This document shows positions 8,913 through 18,127 of a stretch of DNA of 42,347 bases, piece after piece. Below the pieces are notes generated by a model. That model did not search any database. It was given only the letters and a program-made list of their open reading frames with translations, and had not been told where the DNA came from. A program made the translations under genes and the position numbers. The DNA comes from Gloeocapsopsis crepidinum LEGE 06123 (GTDB lineage Bacteria; Cyanobacteriota; Cyanobacteriia; Cyanobacteriales; Chroococcidiopsidaceae). The DNA lies in assembly GCF_015207655.1 (NCBI RefSeq), contig NZ_JADEWN010000056.1, positions 1 to 42,347 on the forward strand, written 5' to 3'. Position 1 is the first letter of the stretch. Every line of letters starts with the position of its first letter.

Positions 8913-9782
8913 ATGAATGCACCTATTAAAGTTATTTATATACTGAGTTTAGGACACAGTGGAAGTACTTTGCTAGATCTCATACTTGGCTCGCATAGCC
9001 AAATTGAAAGTGTAGGAGAGATCATGGCTTTTGGGAAATATTGGAAATCTTTTTCTGATAATTCACTAACGTTAGAAGACAAGGATCGTTGTACTTGTGG
9101 ATTTCATGTCAATGAGTGTGACTATTGGAGTAAAGTTAGATACGAAATAGAAGCAAACTGTGAGGAACTTGGTATAGTACCGAGCTTTAATAGTAAAGAG
9201 GAAATCGATCAAAATACCTACTGTTTGATGAAGGCAGTTCTAAAGGTGTCTGAGAAAAAAATAATATGTGATAGTTCCAAAAATCTTTTTAGATTAAAAA
9301 ACTATTTGAAATCAGAATTATTTGAAGTTTTTATTTTGCATCTTGTTAGAGACGGTCGCGCAGTAGCATATAGCTGGGCAAAAAAAAGAACTCACTCTGA
9401 AAAAGAAGCACAATATAGCTATTTTAATATATTAAAACGTTGGCAAAAGTTTAATATAAATAATTACTTAAGTTTTAGTAATTTTAATAACTACTTTTGT
9501 CTAAGATACGAAGATCTTGTAAATGATCCACCACATATAGTATCTAAAATTCTTAAAAAAAATAGTTTGGAATTTGAAAGCGATCAATTACAGTTCTGGA
9601 AATTAAAGCATCATAATCTTTATGGTAATCGCATGCGTAGAAGAAGCAATCAGGAAATAAAAATAGATAGTAGTTATTTAGAGAACTTATCGCATCAAGA
9701 GTGGTGGCTTGGTACTCTTTTGACAGCATCAGGATTAAGATTATTTGACTATTCTATACAAAGAAAGTACCAATTAAAGTAG
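8913..9782 (+). CDS. Sulfotransferase family protein
   Basis: A 289-residue sulfotransferase. The phosphosulfate loop LSLGHSGSTLLDLILG is near residues 10-25 and the 3'-phosphate segment HLVRDGRAVAYSWAKK near 143-158. A cysteine-containing insert (CTCGFHVNECDYW, near 66-78) resembles the C-x-CG-x-x-x-x-x-C-x-x-W segment of a subgroup of bacterial sulfotransferases. I prefer the ATG at 8913 to the in-frame TTG at 8892, because the ATG places the P-loop strand at the usual distance; neither has a clear Shine-Dalgarno sequence. It is only distantly related to the pair at 2320-4401, so it probably sulfates a different position or sugar. Confidence 0.82.
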   Translation: MNAPIKVIYILSLGHSGSTLLDLILGSHSQIESVGEIMAFGKYWKSFSDNSLTLEDKDRCTCGFHVNECDYWSKVRYEIEANCEELGIVPSFNSKEEIDQNTYCLMKAVLKVSEKKIICDSSKNLFRLKNYLKSELFEVFILHLVRDGRAVAYSWAKKRTHSEKEAQYSYFNILKRWQKFNINNYLSFSNFNNYFCLRYEDLVNDPPHIVSKILKKNSLEFESDQLQFWKLKHHNLYGNRMRRRSNQEIKIDSSYLENLSHQEWWLGTLLTASGLRLFDYSIQRKYQLK

Positions 9783-9835
9783 CCTGGCTACTCACAATAA
9801 AGATTCTATCAACTATTTGAACGAAGGACAAATTT

Positions 9836-10954
9836 ATGCTTAAACTAACAGTCAATAGACCGTACAAATTGGCTGAAATAAATAAGCCTCAATCTACAAT
9901 TAAAGTATTAACTCCTCCTGTTTATCCGTTAGAAAATAACTACATATCTTGTTTGTGGTCATCTGTCCACTCCTATGGAGTAGAAGTCGAGCAAATTGAG
10001 CTATCCTCAATCGTTATCCAGCTCAAAACAAATCAGAGAACAGCGGATGTATTTCATTTACATTGGATTCAAAGTTGCTATGATTTGGCTCCTAACAGAA
10101 TACTTCAATCCTTATGGTCTACCCTGAAAAACCTGCGCCATCTTTTCTTGCTTAAGTCTCAGGGTTATCAACTTGTCTGGACAGTTCACAACACGCTATC
10201 TCATAATTGTAGTGCTCCGCTAATTGAGCGAAGCTTTCGTTGGATTCTGAGCCGCTTGTGCAGCGATATCATAGTTATGAGTGAGTATAGTCGGCAGGAA
10301 TTCGCTCAGATGTATGGACGCACCCATCGAGTGCATATTGTCCCTCATGGTAACTACATCGGCGCTTACCCCAATCAGATCAGTCGTGCAGAAGCCCGCC
10401 AGGAACTTGGTATTGCTCCCCACCAGAAGGTTTTACTTCATTTAGGTAAAATAAAACCTTACAAAGGTATTAACCAGCTACTCGCTGTATTTAGGCAGAT
10501 TAAAGATCCAGATGTTGTGTTAATTATTGCTGGACTCTGTCGCGAACCTGAGCTGCTAGCAGAAATTAAGCAAGCTACCGAAGCAGATTCCCGAATTCAC
10601 CTACAGCTTGAATTTATCAAAGATGAAGATATCCAAATTTACATGAATGCGTGCGACTGGGTAGTATTACCTTACGAAAAAATTTTGAACTCTGGAGGAG
10701 CCTTATTGGCGCTTTCTTTTGGTCGACCTGTCATCGTTCCATGTAAGGGTTCCCTAAGCGAGATCATTACTGATGGTAAGCACGGCTTTTGTTATCCTCG
10801 CGATCGCGATTTAGGAATAGCAATTAATCGTGCCTTAACAACTCCTATAGAACACTGGCAGCAAATGTGTACTCAAAGTTATGCCTTAGCACAGAAGTAT
10901 AATTGGTCTAAAATTGGTAGACAAATTTACAAAATATATCAGCAAGGTGTATAG
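9836..10954 (+). CDS. GT4-type glycosyltransferase
   Basis: A 372-residue GT-B fold glycosyltransferase. The N-terminal domain contains VFHLHWIQS and VWTVHNT, typical of acceptor-side loops of family 4 enzymes. The C-terminal donor domain begins near residue 199 with KVLLHLGKIKPYKGI and contains LNSGGALLALSFGRPVIVP and LSEIITDGKHGF, the usual nucleotide-sugar binding segment (E-x-x-x-x-x-G). It probably adds one sugar to the lipid-linked repeat on the cytoplasmic side. The ribosome-binding site GAAGGA lies upstream of the ATG. It follows the sulfotransferase by 53 bp, apparently in one operon with csaB. Confidence 0.85.
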   Translation: MLKLTVNRPYKLAEINKPQSTIKVLTPPVYPLENNYISCLWSSVHSYGVEVEQIELSSIVIQLKTNQRTADVFHLHWIQSCYDLAPNRILQSLWSTLKNLRHLFLLKSQGYQLVWTVHNTLSHNCSAPLIERSFRWILSRLCSDIIVMSEYSRQEFAQMYGRTHRVHIVPHGNYIGAYPNQISRAEARQELGIAPHQKVLLHLGKIKPYKGINQLLAVFRQIKDPDVVLIIAGLCREPELLAEIKQATEADSRIHLQLEFIKDEDIQIYMNACDWVVLPYEKILNSGGALLALSFGRPVIVPCKGSLSEIITDGKHGFCYPRDRDLGIAINRALTTPIEHWQQMCTQSYALAQKYNWSKIGRQIYKIYQQGV

Positions 10955-11380
10955 TACTGTATATTCAGAATTTGTCTAGGGCACGATCGCAATTATATGT
11001 AAGTTAAACTCCTGAGTCAAACACGTAGATCTACAATAAATACTTGAATTAATATAGCTTTTATAGGAATTTAGATTGAGGAATAACTTTATTTCTGTAG
11101 TCATAAATTTTAGTATAGAAAAGGACTAAGTCTTGATCTATTTGTTTTAGATACATTGATAGTACTCAAGGAATGAAAGTAACGGCTGAGGCATCAACTG
11201 TTTGAGTGTAGTTGCAAAAAAAAATATTATAATTCTCAAATTAATTAGCTAATTATAATTAACTGCTTTAACTCTTTTTTATTAGTACGATAATATTTAC
11301 TTTGCTGTGCCTCTCTACAGATTTATCAAAGTTTTAATAAAGCAAAACTTATATTTATTCACTTGTTAAGTAACTCTTTA
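10955..11380. other. Intergenic region between convergent units
   Basis: About 430 AT-rich bases between the end of the GT4 gene (plus) and the end of a sulfotransferase gene (minus). I see no gene and no strong terminator hairpin. Confidence 0.5.
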
Positions 11381-12262
11381 TTATTCTAGCCAGGTTGAAA
11401 GATCGCGGTGGAGAAGGTCTTGTAAGTGTAATATATCATCGCGGTATATATCAATTAACTGTTTACGTATTTCCAAAGGTAGTTTTGGAGGTTGCACAAA
11501 ATTAAAATTTCGTATATTGGCATAAACATTATAAATTTGTTTGAGCAAAGCTTCTGAGATAAATGGTTTGATAGTATGACTGAGTCTTCTTGATTTCTCT
11601 AAGTAGTTATAAATAATTTTATTTTTAGGAATTCCACCTGCATTGTAAATATCTAATGACTTATCTACATGAAAATTTTCATCTACATCTAAAAATAGAA
11701 AAACATCTTGTAATAAACTTTCAGTGTTATTTTTCAAGTCTTCAAATAGATAAATTTTTAGTTGTTCTTGATTAAAGAATTGAAGATAGCGTTGTATTTT
11801 CTTGTAATACAAACCATTCATCCGAATTGACGAAGAAGTAAGAACTGCTTGTTCAAAAACATGTAGGGGGTCTTGTTTACTAGAAATATCAAACTGCTTA
11901 CGATATTCCATTAAAAACTTGGAGTATGCTCCTTCAACCGGATCGCGAAGAATAGTAATTAGTTTTACATTTGGTAGGCAAGAATAAATACGTTTCGCTG
12001 CTTGTGGATGGTTTAAGTAACTAGTTGATGCTTCTCCAATAGCCGTTTCATTAGAAACTTGTCGGAATAAAGCACAATAATCTTTTAGATTGGTTATAGG
12101 TGAAATTTCGGCGATAGGACAACGCTCATCATAACCATAAGAGAAAAAATGTGGTTCCTTTAAGGAACTTAGATAAATCTCTGGGTGTTGTTTAAGATAG
12201 TTATAGAGTGTAGTTGTTCCCGACTTATTCGCACCAATAATCAAAAAATTAGGCATCTTCAT
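11381..12262 (-). CDS. Sulfotransferase (heparan-sulfate-transferase-like)
   Basis: A 293-residue sulfotransferase. The phosphosulfate loop FLIIGANKSGTTTLYNYLKQHP lies near residues 5-26, followed by KEPHFFSYG, a motif typical of the heparan-sulfate N- and O-sulfotransferase-like group. The 3'-phosphate segment is LITILRDPVEGAYSKFLMEYR near 101-121. It likely sulfates a polysaccharide sugar using PAPS. The start may be the first ATG or the second at codon 3. It lies downstream of another sulfotransferase (12384-13430) on the same strand, 121 bp apart, so they may share a transcript. It belongs to a different subfamily from the other sulfotransferases here. Confidence 0.85.
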   Translation of the reverse strand: MKMPNFLIIGANKSGTTTLYNYLKQHPEIYLSSLKEPHFFSYGYDERCPIAEISPITNLKDYCALFRQVSNETAIGEASTSYLNHPQAAKRIYSCLPNVKLITILRDPVEGAYSKFLMEYRKQFDISSKQDPLHVFEQAVLTSSSIRMNGLYYKKIQRYLQFFNQEQLKIYLFEDLKNNTESLLQDVFLFLDVDENFHVDKSLDIYNAGGIPKNKIIYNYLEKSRRLSHTIKPFISEALLKQIYNVYANIRNFNFVQPPKLPLEIRKQLIDIYRDDILHLQDLLHRDLSTWLE

Positions 12263-12383
12263 AGATCTGTGTCCTCTGCCTGAAAGAGTTTAAATTAGTC
12301 ATTTGTACTTTTAGTTGACAAACTAAAAGCAAAATTGCAGCTAATTACGTCAATACGCAGTGTTATTTATGACTGCGCTTTTA

Positions 12384-13430
12384 CTAGGACAACGTGAGAC
12401 GAAGTCGACGCCAAACATAATCGGGAATATTACTCATTCGACTTCGGTTAGCAGATAAAGAGCGTATCCCTGCAAATGGCAAAATCATCCAAAACCATAC
12501 AACCAAAGCATAGGATGCAGAAACTTGTTCATAGTCATAGCCAGCCTTGCTTAATAGATTGCCACAGAAGGTTTGTAAACTTCCAATCTCTGTAGGACTA
12601 AGTTTGTCTCGCCAACGATATGCAGGTTCACAAGATAACCCTACACCAGGCTGTCTCCAAGCAGACGAGTAGGAACTGTTCACTAAATCAACATCCAACA
12701 TAGAAGGTTGATATTCTAGCGATAGCCATGCTGTTAAAGCTTGGAGTGTTGCTTCTGGTTCAGTGACTAAGTCTTCAAAACGTTGAATAAATATGCGGCT
12801 TTCACCAAATTGTTTGCGGGCTTCCATTGCTGCGTTAAAAGCAGCTCTCCAATGCAAGCTATTAAGTGCAAGGTTATAGGAATCTGTAAGTCTACGTTTT
12901 TGAGAAGAGTCAGTAGCAACATTCTTCCAGTCACGAGATGAAGCCAACACACCTCCTGGATGGCGAACCATACAAATTACCTGTGCATTAGGATAAAGAG
13001 AAAAAATTGTCGATAGTTGAAAAATATGTCTAGGTGTTTTTTCACCGAATCTAGTTTTATTCATTCTTTGAGCACAAAGCTGGCAGAAAGCCTCAAAATA
13101 TGAGTCAGTACCGCGACCAATTTGCTGAGCTAATGTCCGTAGCTCTATACGCTTCATCCAGCCTTGCTCTGGATCGGACTTGACTCCATAAGATTTGTGG
13201 GTGAGAGCTAAAAAATAGTCTTCAGTAAGTTTTACTTCTTCTGAGTTCAAGATTTGTTGTTCGCGACCAGCCATCTTCATGCGCAAATCTTCAAAGTAAT
13301 GCGTTTCTTTAGCGATCCACACATCTGAATGCTTATTTAAAATCTGACTCATCAATGTTGTACCCGAACGGGGTGTACCAACAATGAAAACCATATTTTT
13401 ATCAGAAATACTAATTTTGTCCGCTTCCAT
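12384..13430 (-). CDS. Sulfotransferase, paralogue of the 21634 gene
   Basis: A 348-residue sulfotransferase. The phosphosulfate loop VFIVGTPRSGTTLMSQILNKH is near residues 14-34 and the 3'-phosphate segment VICMVRHPGGVLASSRDW near 152-169. The C-terminal part contains a hydrophobic stretch (ALVVWFWMILPFAGI near 307-321) that may associate with the membrane. It is a clear full-length paralogue of the equally long protein at 21634-22680, which lies in the opposite orientation. The likely substrate is a sugar of the polysaccharide repeat. A weak leader-like element (14 of 20 matches) lies at 13767-13786, about 340 bp upstream. Confidence 0.85.
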   Translation of the reverse strand: MEADKISISDKNMVFIVGTPRSGTTLMSQILNKHSDVWIAKETHYFEDLRMKMAGREQQILNSEEVKLTEDYFLALTHKSYGVKSDPEQGWMKRIELRTLAQQIGRGTDSYFEAFCQLCAQRMNKTRFGEKTPRHIFQLSTIFSLYPNAQVICMVRHPGGVLASSRDWKNVATDSSQKRRLTDSYNLALNSLHWRAAFNAAMEARKQFGESRIFIQRFEDLVTEPEATLQALTAWLSLEYQPSMLDVDLVNSSYSSAWRQPGVGLSCEPAYRWRDKLSPTEIGSLQTFCGNLLSKAGYDYEQVSASYALVVWFWMILPFAGIRSLSANRSRMSNIPDYVWRRLRLTLS

Positions 13431-13766
13431 AATTTCACATTACGAAAAATAAAGATTTTTTACTACTAATAAAACTAGCTACTAAAACTCAATATAAAAC
13501 TTAATTTTCTCACTAAAGAGTGATATTAATGACAGCACTGCGATTATCTGAGAATGAATTAATAACTTCAATAAAAAATCTAAAAATAGTATTACCTAAA
13601 TAGCACAGCTCAAATCTAAAAATAGAAAATAAATCTTTTTCCCAAAAACTATATTATTAATATTTCTTGTCTATTTCTATTTTAGTATTTTCTGGTTTTT
13701 AAATAATATGTTTTTTAGTTTTTATATGTTACTGATACTTATATGTTCCATGTCACTTGAAAAATA

Positions 13767-13786
13767 TTCAATGTATATAAGTTCAG
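13767..13786 (-). promoter_or_regulatory. Possible degenerate leader element
   Basis: On the minus strand it reads CTGAACTTATATACATTGAA, 14 of 20 matches with the first eight bases exact. It points toward the sulfotransferase at 13430, about 340 bp away. The match is weak enough that it could be chance. Confidence 0.25.
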
Positions 13787-14075
13787 ATATATCTAAGCTA
13801 AATGTATGTTTTTTTCAGCTTATTTATATATACGATTAAGTAAAAAATTATTACTCAGCTAGAGCATCATATAATGTTTAGCTCTTATACAGCTGCATCT
13901 TTATGCCGTAATAATCTTTGTGAACTTGATGTACAAGAAAGTAGAAAAATTACGTTTGTGAGTTTGATAACTCATATAACTACGTACTTGTTGTATTAGT
14001 CTCAATGTCATATCTAAACAAAAGTAGGATAATGTTATCCCTGAATTTTTATTGAAAAAACAAGCTAATAGACTG

Positions 14076-14095
14076 CAGAACTTATCAGTATCGAC
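14076..14095 (+). promoter_or_regulatory. Leader element copy e
   Basis: Reads CAGAACTTATCAGTATCGAC, 17 of 20 matches. It is located about 187 bp upstream of the TagA-like gene at 14283 and oriented toward it. Confidence 0.5.
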
Positions 14096-14282
14096 AAGCT
14101 TTAGTTTTCAGAAGATTATCCAGACAAGGAGAAATGTTCTTGCGTAAAGTTTGATAAGGATCGAATATATCTGTTGCTTAGGAAAGATATACGAATCGAG
14201 TTACATACCAATTAAGAAATATGTAATAGATTAGCTTCATTTTTTATTGTGTTTTCTAAAAAATAATAGATGTTGAAATTTT

Positions 14283-15050
14283 ATGGTAGCAGCAAAAGAA
14301 AAAATCAATATCTTGAATATTGAAATAGATAACCTTACAAAAAGGGAGTTGCTAACACAACTCAAATCAGGTGTTGTATTTACTCCTAATGTAGACCATT
14401 TAATAAAACTGCAGAAAGACAAAGAATTCTATACAAGTTATTTGATGGCTGACTACAAAATTTGTGATAGCCAAATATTGATGTATGCCTCAAAATTTTT
14501 GAATACACCAATTAGAGAAAAAATCTCAGGTTCTGACTTTTTCCCTGCTTTTTATAATTATCATAAGAATAACGAAGACATAAAAATATTTTTATTAGGT
14601 GCAAAACCAGGAATTGCTAAAAAAGCACAACAGAGAATCAATCAAAAAATCGGTAGGAATATCATTGTAGGTTACTATTCTCCCTCTTTTGGATTCGAGC
14701 ATAATAACGAAGAGTGCAAAGAAATTATCGAAGTAATTAATCAGTCAGAAGCAACTGTACTGGCAATTGGGGTTGGTGCTCCTAAGCAAGAAAAATGGTT
14801 GTGTAGATACAAGAATTCCTTACCCAATATTAACATCTTCCTCGCACTAGGTGCAACTATTGACTTTGAGGCAGGCAACCTAAAACGAGCACCAAAATGG
14901 ATGTGTAATATGGGTTTTGAATGGTTACATCGGTTGTTGTCTGAACCCAAAAGATTATGGAAGCGATACTTAGTAGAAGGATTACCATTTTTTTTATTAA
15001 TTCTAAATCAAAAACTAAATTCGTATAGCTTACAAACAAGTGATGAATAG
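14283..15050 (+). CDS. WecG/TagA/CpsF-family glycosyltransferase (GT26)
   Basis: A 255-residue GT26 enzyme. Conserved segments are FTPNVDHLIKLQKD near residues 32-45, containing the catalytic-type aspartate region (TxNxDH), KIFLLGAKPG near 99-108, IGVGAPKQEKWL near 160-171 and the C-terminal GFEWLHRLLSEPKRLWKRYLV near 210-230, which anchors this family at the membrane. GT26 enzymes add the second sugar to an undecaprenyl-diphosphate-linked sugar. This fits its neighbour, a priming sugar-phosphate transferase whose start codon overlaps this gene's end. Together they would begin the repeat unit. It is preceded by leader element e. Confidence 0.9.
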   Translation: MVAAKEKINILNIEIDNLTKRELLTQLKSGVVFTPNVDHLIKLQKDKEFYTSYLMADYKICDSQILMYASKFLNTPIREKISGSDFFPAFYNYHKNNEDIKIFLLGAKPGIAKKAQQRINQKIGRNIIVGYYSPSFGFEHNNEECKEIIEVINQSEATVLAIGVGAPKQEKWLCRYKNSLPNINIFLALGATIDFEAGNLKRAPKWMCNMGFEWLHRLLSEPKRLWKRYLVEGLPFFLLILNQKLNSYSLQTSDE

Positions 15051-15735
15051 ATTAACGAGTATTAGCAAAAAAAAAGTTATTACTTCAATTAACAATCAGG
15101 CAAAATTTAGAAAGACTACAGATGTTCATATTTCTGTCTACTCTGCACCTAAACGCATTATAGATATTATAGGCTCCCTAATTGGGTTATGTATTACAGG
15201 ATTTTTGTTTATTCCTATTGCAATTGCTATTAAGCTAGATAGCCCAGGATCAATACTATTTAGGCAAACTCGATGTGGTTTACTAGGAAAAAAATTTTGT
15301 ATTTTGAAGTTTCGCTCTATGGTAGCTAATGCTGAAGAAATTAAAGAATTAGTAGAAAATCAAGCCGTAGGCCCAATTTTTAAAAATAGTAATGATCCTC
15401 GGATCACGCGGATAGGGCATTTTTTAAGAAAAACAAGCCTTGACGAGCTTCCACAGTTTTGGAATGTCCTGAGAGGAGAAATGAGTCTCGTTGGAACAAG
15501 ACCTCCAACCCCTGATGAGGTTGCTCAATATTCTCAGTTTTTTTGGCAACGCTTAAATGTTAAACCTGGTATGACTGGAGAATGGCAAATTAATGGTCGC
15601 TCTAAAATCTCTAATTTTGAAGAAATAGTTGAACTAGATCTGCGGTATCAAAAGAATTGGAGTATAGCCTACGATATAAAAATTATTTTTAATACTTTAG
15701 TAGTCTTTTTTAAGAAAAAATATGATGCTTTCTGA
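15043..15735 (+). CDS. Undecaprenyl-phosphate sugar phosphotransferase (priming transferase)
   Basis: A short-form bacterial sugar transferase (Bac_transf, PF02397 type) of about 230 residues. It has one hydrophobic membrane segment ([20 protein letters not shown], near 36-56) and the catalytic domain motifs LKFRSMV near 88-94, [28 protein letters not shown] near 124-151 and [14 protein letters not shown] near 172-185. It lacks the N-terminal multi-span domain of WbaP/WcaJ, so it is the monotopic type. It would transfer a sugar phosphate from a UDP-sugar to undecaprenyl phosphate, the first step of polysaccharide assembly. ATG 15043 overlaps the stop of the GT26 gene; GTG 15040 is an alternative start. 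The overlap suggests translational coupling. Confidence 0.92.
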   Translation: MNRLTSISKKKVITSINNQAKFRKTTDVHISVYSAPKRIIDIIGSLIGLCITGFLFIPIAIAIKLDSPGSILFRQTRCGLLGKKFCILKFRSMVANAEEIKELVENQAVGPIFKNSNDPRITRIGHFLRKTSLDELPQFWNVLRGEMSLVGTRPPTPDEVAQYSQFFWQRLNVKPGMTGEWQINGRSKISNFEEIVELDLRYQKNWSIAYDIKIIFNTLVVFFKKKYDAF

Positions 15736-15842
15736 TTGATTTTAACTATAAATTGACTTGAAAGTAATTGAGCTAAAGTAGCAGTTTTTGTAATTGCTTA
15801 AGGAGGATTTTTCAGCCATTTGTTCTAACACTAACCAATATT

Positions 15843-16226
15843 TTACTCATGAAAGTAACGGTAATAATTCCTGTATACAAGGTAGAGAAGTACATTGCAG
15901 AAACAGTGCGCTCTGTACTGCAGCAGACATATAGCGATTTTGAGTTGCTGCTGGTCGATGATGGCTCTCCAGATGCGAGTGTTGAGGTGTGTCAAAACAT
16001 TTGTGACCCGCGCATCAAAATCTTACGTCAGCACAATCAGGGACCTGCTGCAGCACGTAACCTGGGAATACGTCATGCGCAAGGTGAATACATTGCTTTT
16101 ATTGATGGTGACGACCTGTGGTTGCCACAAAAGCTAGAGAAGCACCTCGAACACTTGCACAATTCACCTGATGTCGGTGTCAGTTTTAGCCGCTCTGCTT
16201 TTATTGATGAAGCTGGTCATTCTTTA
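15843..16226 (+). repeat. Direct repeat, GT2 copy A 5' half
   Basis: 384 bp matching 16951-17334 (offset 1108) with only two differences noticed. The match begins six bases before the ATG. After 16226 the two genes diverge for about 90 bp, with one codon more in this copy. They then become almost identical again at an offset of 1105, and finally diverge toward the C-terminus. Confidence 0.95.
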
Positions 16227-16880
16227 GGCATTTATCAACTGCCGACTAAACTCCAAAATATTACTCCAGCATATGTGCTTTGCCGCAATCCTATTGGAAA
16301 TGGTTCAACGCTAGTAGTACGGCGTGCGGTACTTGAAGCAATTAAGTTTGAGTGCGATCGCAATGGCACAACTGAAGATTGTTATTTTGACCCTCAATTT
16401 CGCGGACCAGAAGATGTAGAATGCTGGCTGCGAATTGCACTGCAGACTAATTGGCAAATCGAGGGGATTCCAGATGTCCTGACGCTATATCGTGTCAATT
16501 CAGGAGGACTTTCTGCCAACTTGTACAAACAGCTAGAGGCTTGGGAGAGAGTGCTAGACAAAACGCGTGATTATGCACCTGAGTTCATCGCGCAGTGGGA
16601 AAAGCCCGCTAAAGCTTATATGATCAGGTATTTAGCACGGAGGGCAGTAACACTGCGAGCAGCTTCAATTGCAGTGGAACTTATCCATCGTGCCATGCTT
16701 GTATACTGGCGAATTTTACTAGAAGAGCCACGCCGCACTTTGCTGACTTGGGGGGCTGCTTATGCACTGTTGCTTTTACCTCAGTTCTTTTACGACCAAA
16801 TGGAAGCTGCTGCTCTAAAGACTACAGGAATGACTCAAAGACGCCGTATTCTTCAAGACTTATCTGGGGAATTAGTATAG
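15849..16880 (+). CDS. GT2-family glycosyltransferase, tandem copy A
   Basis: A 343-residue family 2 glycosyltransferase. The N-terminus MKVTVIIPVYKVEKYIAETV leads to LLLVDDGSPDAS near 34-45 (nucleotide-binding aspartates), NQGPAAARNLGI and the metal-binding motif FIDGDDLW near 84-91. Acceptor-side residues lie around RGPEDVECWLRIA. The C-terminal region (near 280-320) is helical and partly hydrophobic. It likely adds a sugar to the lipid-linked repeat. A strong AAGGAGG sequence lies at 15800-15806, too far (about 42 bases) to serve this ATG; only a two-codon TTG frame follows it, so its role is unclear. It is a tandem paralogue of the next gene. Confidence 0.9.
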   Translation: MKVTVIIPVYKVEKYIAETVRSVLQQTYSDFELLLVDDGSPDASVEVCQNICDPRIKILRQHNQGPAAARNLGIRHAQGEYIAFIDGDDLWLPQKLEKHLEHLHNSPDVGVSFSRSAFIDEAGHSLGIYQLPTKLQNITPAYVLCRNPIGNGSTLVVRRAVLEAIKFECDRNGTTEDCYFDPQFRGPEDVECWLRIALQTNWQIEGIPDVLTLYRVNSGGLSANLYKQLEAWERVLDKTRDYAPEFIAQWEKPAKAYMIRYLARRAVTLRAASIAVELIHRAMLVYWRILLEEPRRTLLTWGAAYALLLLPQFFYDQMEAAALKTTGMTQRRRILQDLSGELV

Positions 16881-16950
16881 ACCATTTCAAGTCCTGAGTG
16901 CTTCAAACTACTCGTCTTTTTTGTTGTGAATGCTAACTGATAAAACAAAA

Positions 16951-17334
16951 TTACTCATGAAAGTAACGGTAATAATTCCTGTATACAAGGTAGAGAAGTA
17001 CATTGCAGAAACAGTGCGCTCTGTACTGCAGCAGACATATAGCGATTTTGAGTTGCTGCTGGTCGATGATGGCTCTCCAGATGCGAGTGTTGAGGTGTGT
17101 CAAAACATTTGTGACCCGCGCATCAAAATCTTACGTCAGCACAATCAGGGACCTGCTGCAGCACGTAACCTGGGAATACGTCATGCGCAAGGTGAATACA
17201 TTGCTTTTATTGATGGTGACGACCTGTGGTTGCCACAAAAGCTAGAGAAGCACCTCGAACACTTGCACAATTCACCTGCTGTCGGTGTCAGTTTTAGCCG
17301 CTCTGCTTTTATTGATGAAGCTGGTCACTCTTTA
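16951..17334 (+). repeat. Direct repeat, GT2 copy B 5' half
   Basis: Second copy of 15843-16226. Near identity at DNA level, including silent positions, implies a recent duplication or gene conversion confined to the donor-binding half of the enzyme. Confidence 0.95.
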
Positions 17335-17982
17335 AATAGCTATCAAATGCCTGTGCTAAGAGACATCAATCCAAACTCTATAGTTTTGTGCAACCCAGTT
17401 GGCAATGGTTCAGCACCAGTGGTACGGCGTGCGGTACTTGAAGCAATCAAGTTTGAGTGCGATCGCAATGGCACAACTGAAGATTGCTATTTTGACCCTC
17501 AATTGCATCGATCAGAAGATGTAGAATGCTGGCTGCGAATTGCACTGCAGACTAATTGGCAAATCGAGGGGATTCCAGATGTCCTGACGCTGTATCGCGT
17601 TAATTCAGGAGGACTTTCTGCTAACTTGTACAAACAGCTAGAGTCGTGGGAGACAGTGTTAGATAAAACGCGTGATTATGCACCTGAGTTCATCGCGCAG
17701 TGGGAAAAGCCCGCTAAAGCCTATCAGTTACAGTACTTAGCTCGCACCGCAGTACGTCTTAAAGCAGGTACGATGGCTGCGCAGTTTATTTATCGTACTC
17801 TGTTCACATACTGGCGAATTCTGCTACAGGAGCCACGCCGTATATTGTTGACTTGGGTGGCTGCACACGCGCTATTGCTTTTACCACAATCTGTTTACTG
17901 GTATATGGAGAAGCTTGCTTTAGAAAGGACAGCAGCTATCCAAAAACGTCATATGCTTCAGGAGCTATCTAGATCTCTCTAA
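16957..17982 (+). CDS. GT2-family glycosyltransferase, tandem copy B
   Basis: A 341-residue family 2 glycosyltransferase starting at ATG 16957, the position aligned with copy A; an in-frame ATG at 16930 would add nine residues. The donor half (VDDGSPDAS, FIDGDDLW) is practically identical to copy A. It differs at residues about 127-152 (NSYQMPVLRDINPNSIVLCN against GIYQLPTKLQNITPAYVLCR), at LHRSEDVE against FRGPEDVE, and in much of the last 90 residues. Conserved donor-binding and varied acceptor regions suggest the same activated sugar attached to a different acceptor. It lies 76 bp after copy A in the same apparent operon. Confidence 0.9.
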   Translation: MKVTVIIPVYKVEKYIAETVRSVLQQTYSDFELLLVDDGSPDASVEVCQNICDPRIKILRQHNQGPAAARNLGIRHAQGEYIAFIDGDDLWLPQKLEKHLEHLHNSPAVGVSFSRSAFIDEAGHSLNSYQMPVLRDINPNSIVLCNPVGNGSAPVVRRAVLEAIKFECDRNGTTEDCYFDPQLHRSEDVECWLRIALQTNWQIEGIPDVLTLYRVNSGGLSANLYKQLESWETVLDKTRDYAPEFIAQWEKPAKAYQLQYLARTAVRLKAGTMAAQFIYRTLFTYWRILLQEPRRILLTWVAAHALLLLPQSVYWYMEKLALERTAAIQKRHMLQELSRSL

Positions 17983-18127
17983 AGATTGAAGCTAAAAAGA
18001 GCGATCGCTTCAACCGTATATTTAATGAAATCTATATGCTTATTAAGCATATAAAAAGACTATCTGTGTTTCTCTTCATCGCTTCTTCAATTAGATAACT
18101 AACAGTAAAATTAAAACCTAAGAAACA

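Larger units (their letters stand above)
13431..14282. other. 850-bp divergent intergenic region
   Basis: AT-rich DNA between divergently transcribed sulfotransferase (minus) and TagA-like (plus) genes. It contains leader element e on the plus strand (14076-14095) and a weak leader-like site on the minus strand (13767-13786). I see no credible gene, tRNA or repeat array. It presumably carries promoters for both directions. Confidence 0.55.

Noticed and set aside
15895-16137. 80-residue frame repeated at 17003-17245
   Set aside because: It appears twice only because the GT2 genes that contain it in another frame are duplicated.
17986-18013. Hairpin TTGAAGC/GCTTCAA after the second GT2 gene
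   Set aside because: The stem is short, the loop is 14 bases and no T-run follows; it also overlaps a HIP1 palindrome. Not convincing as a terminator.
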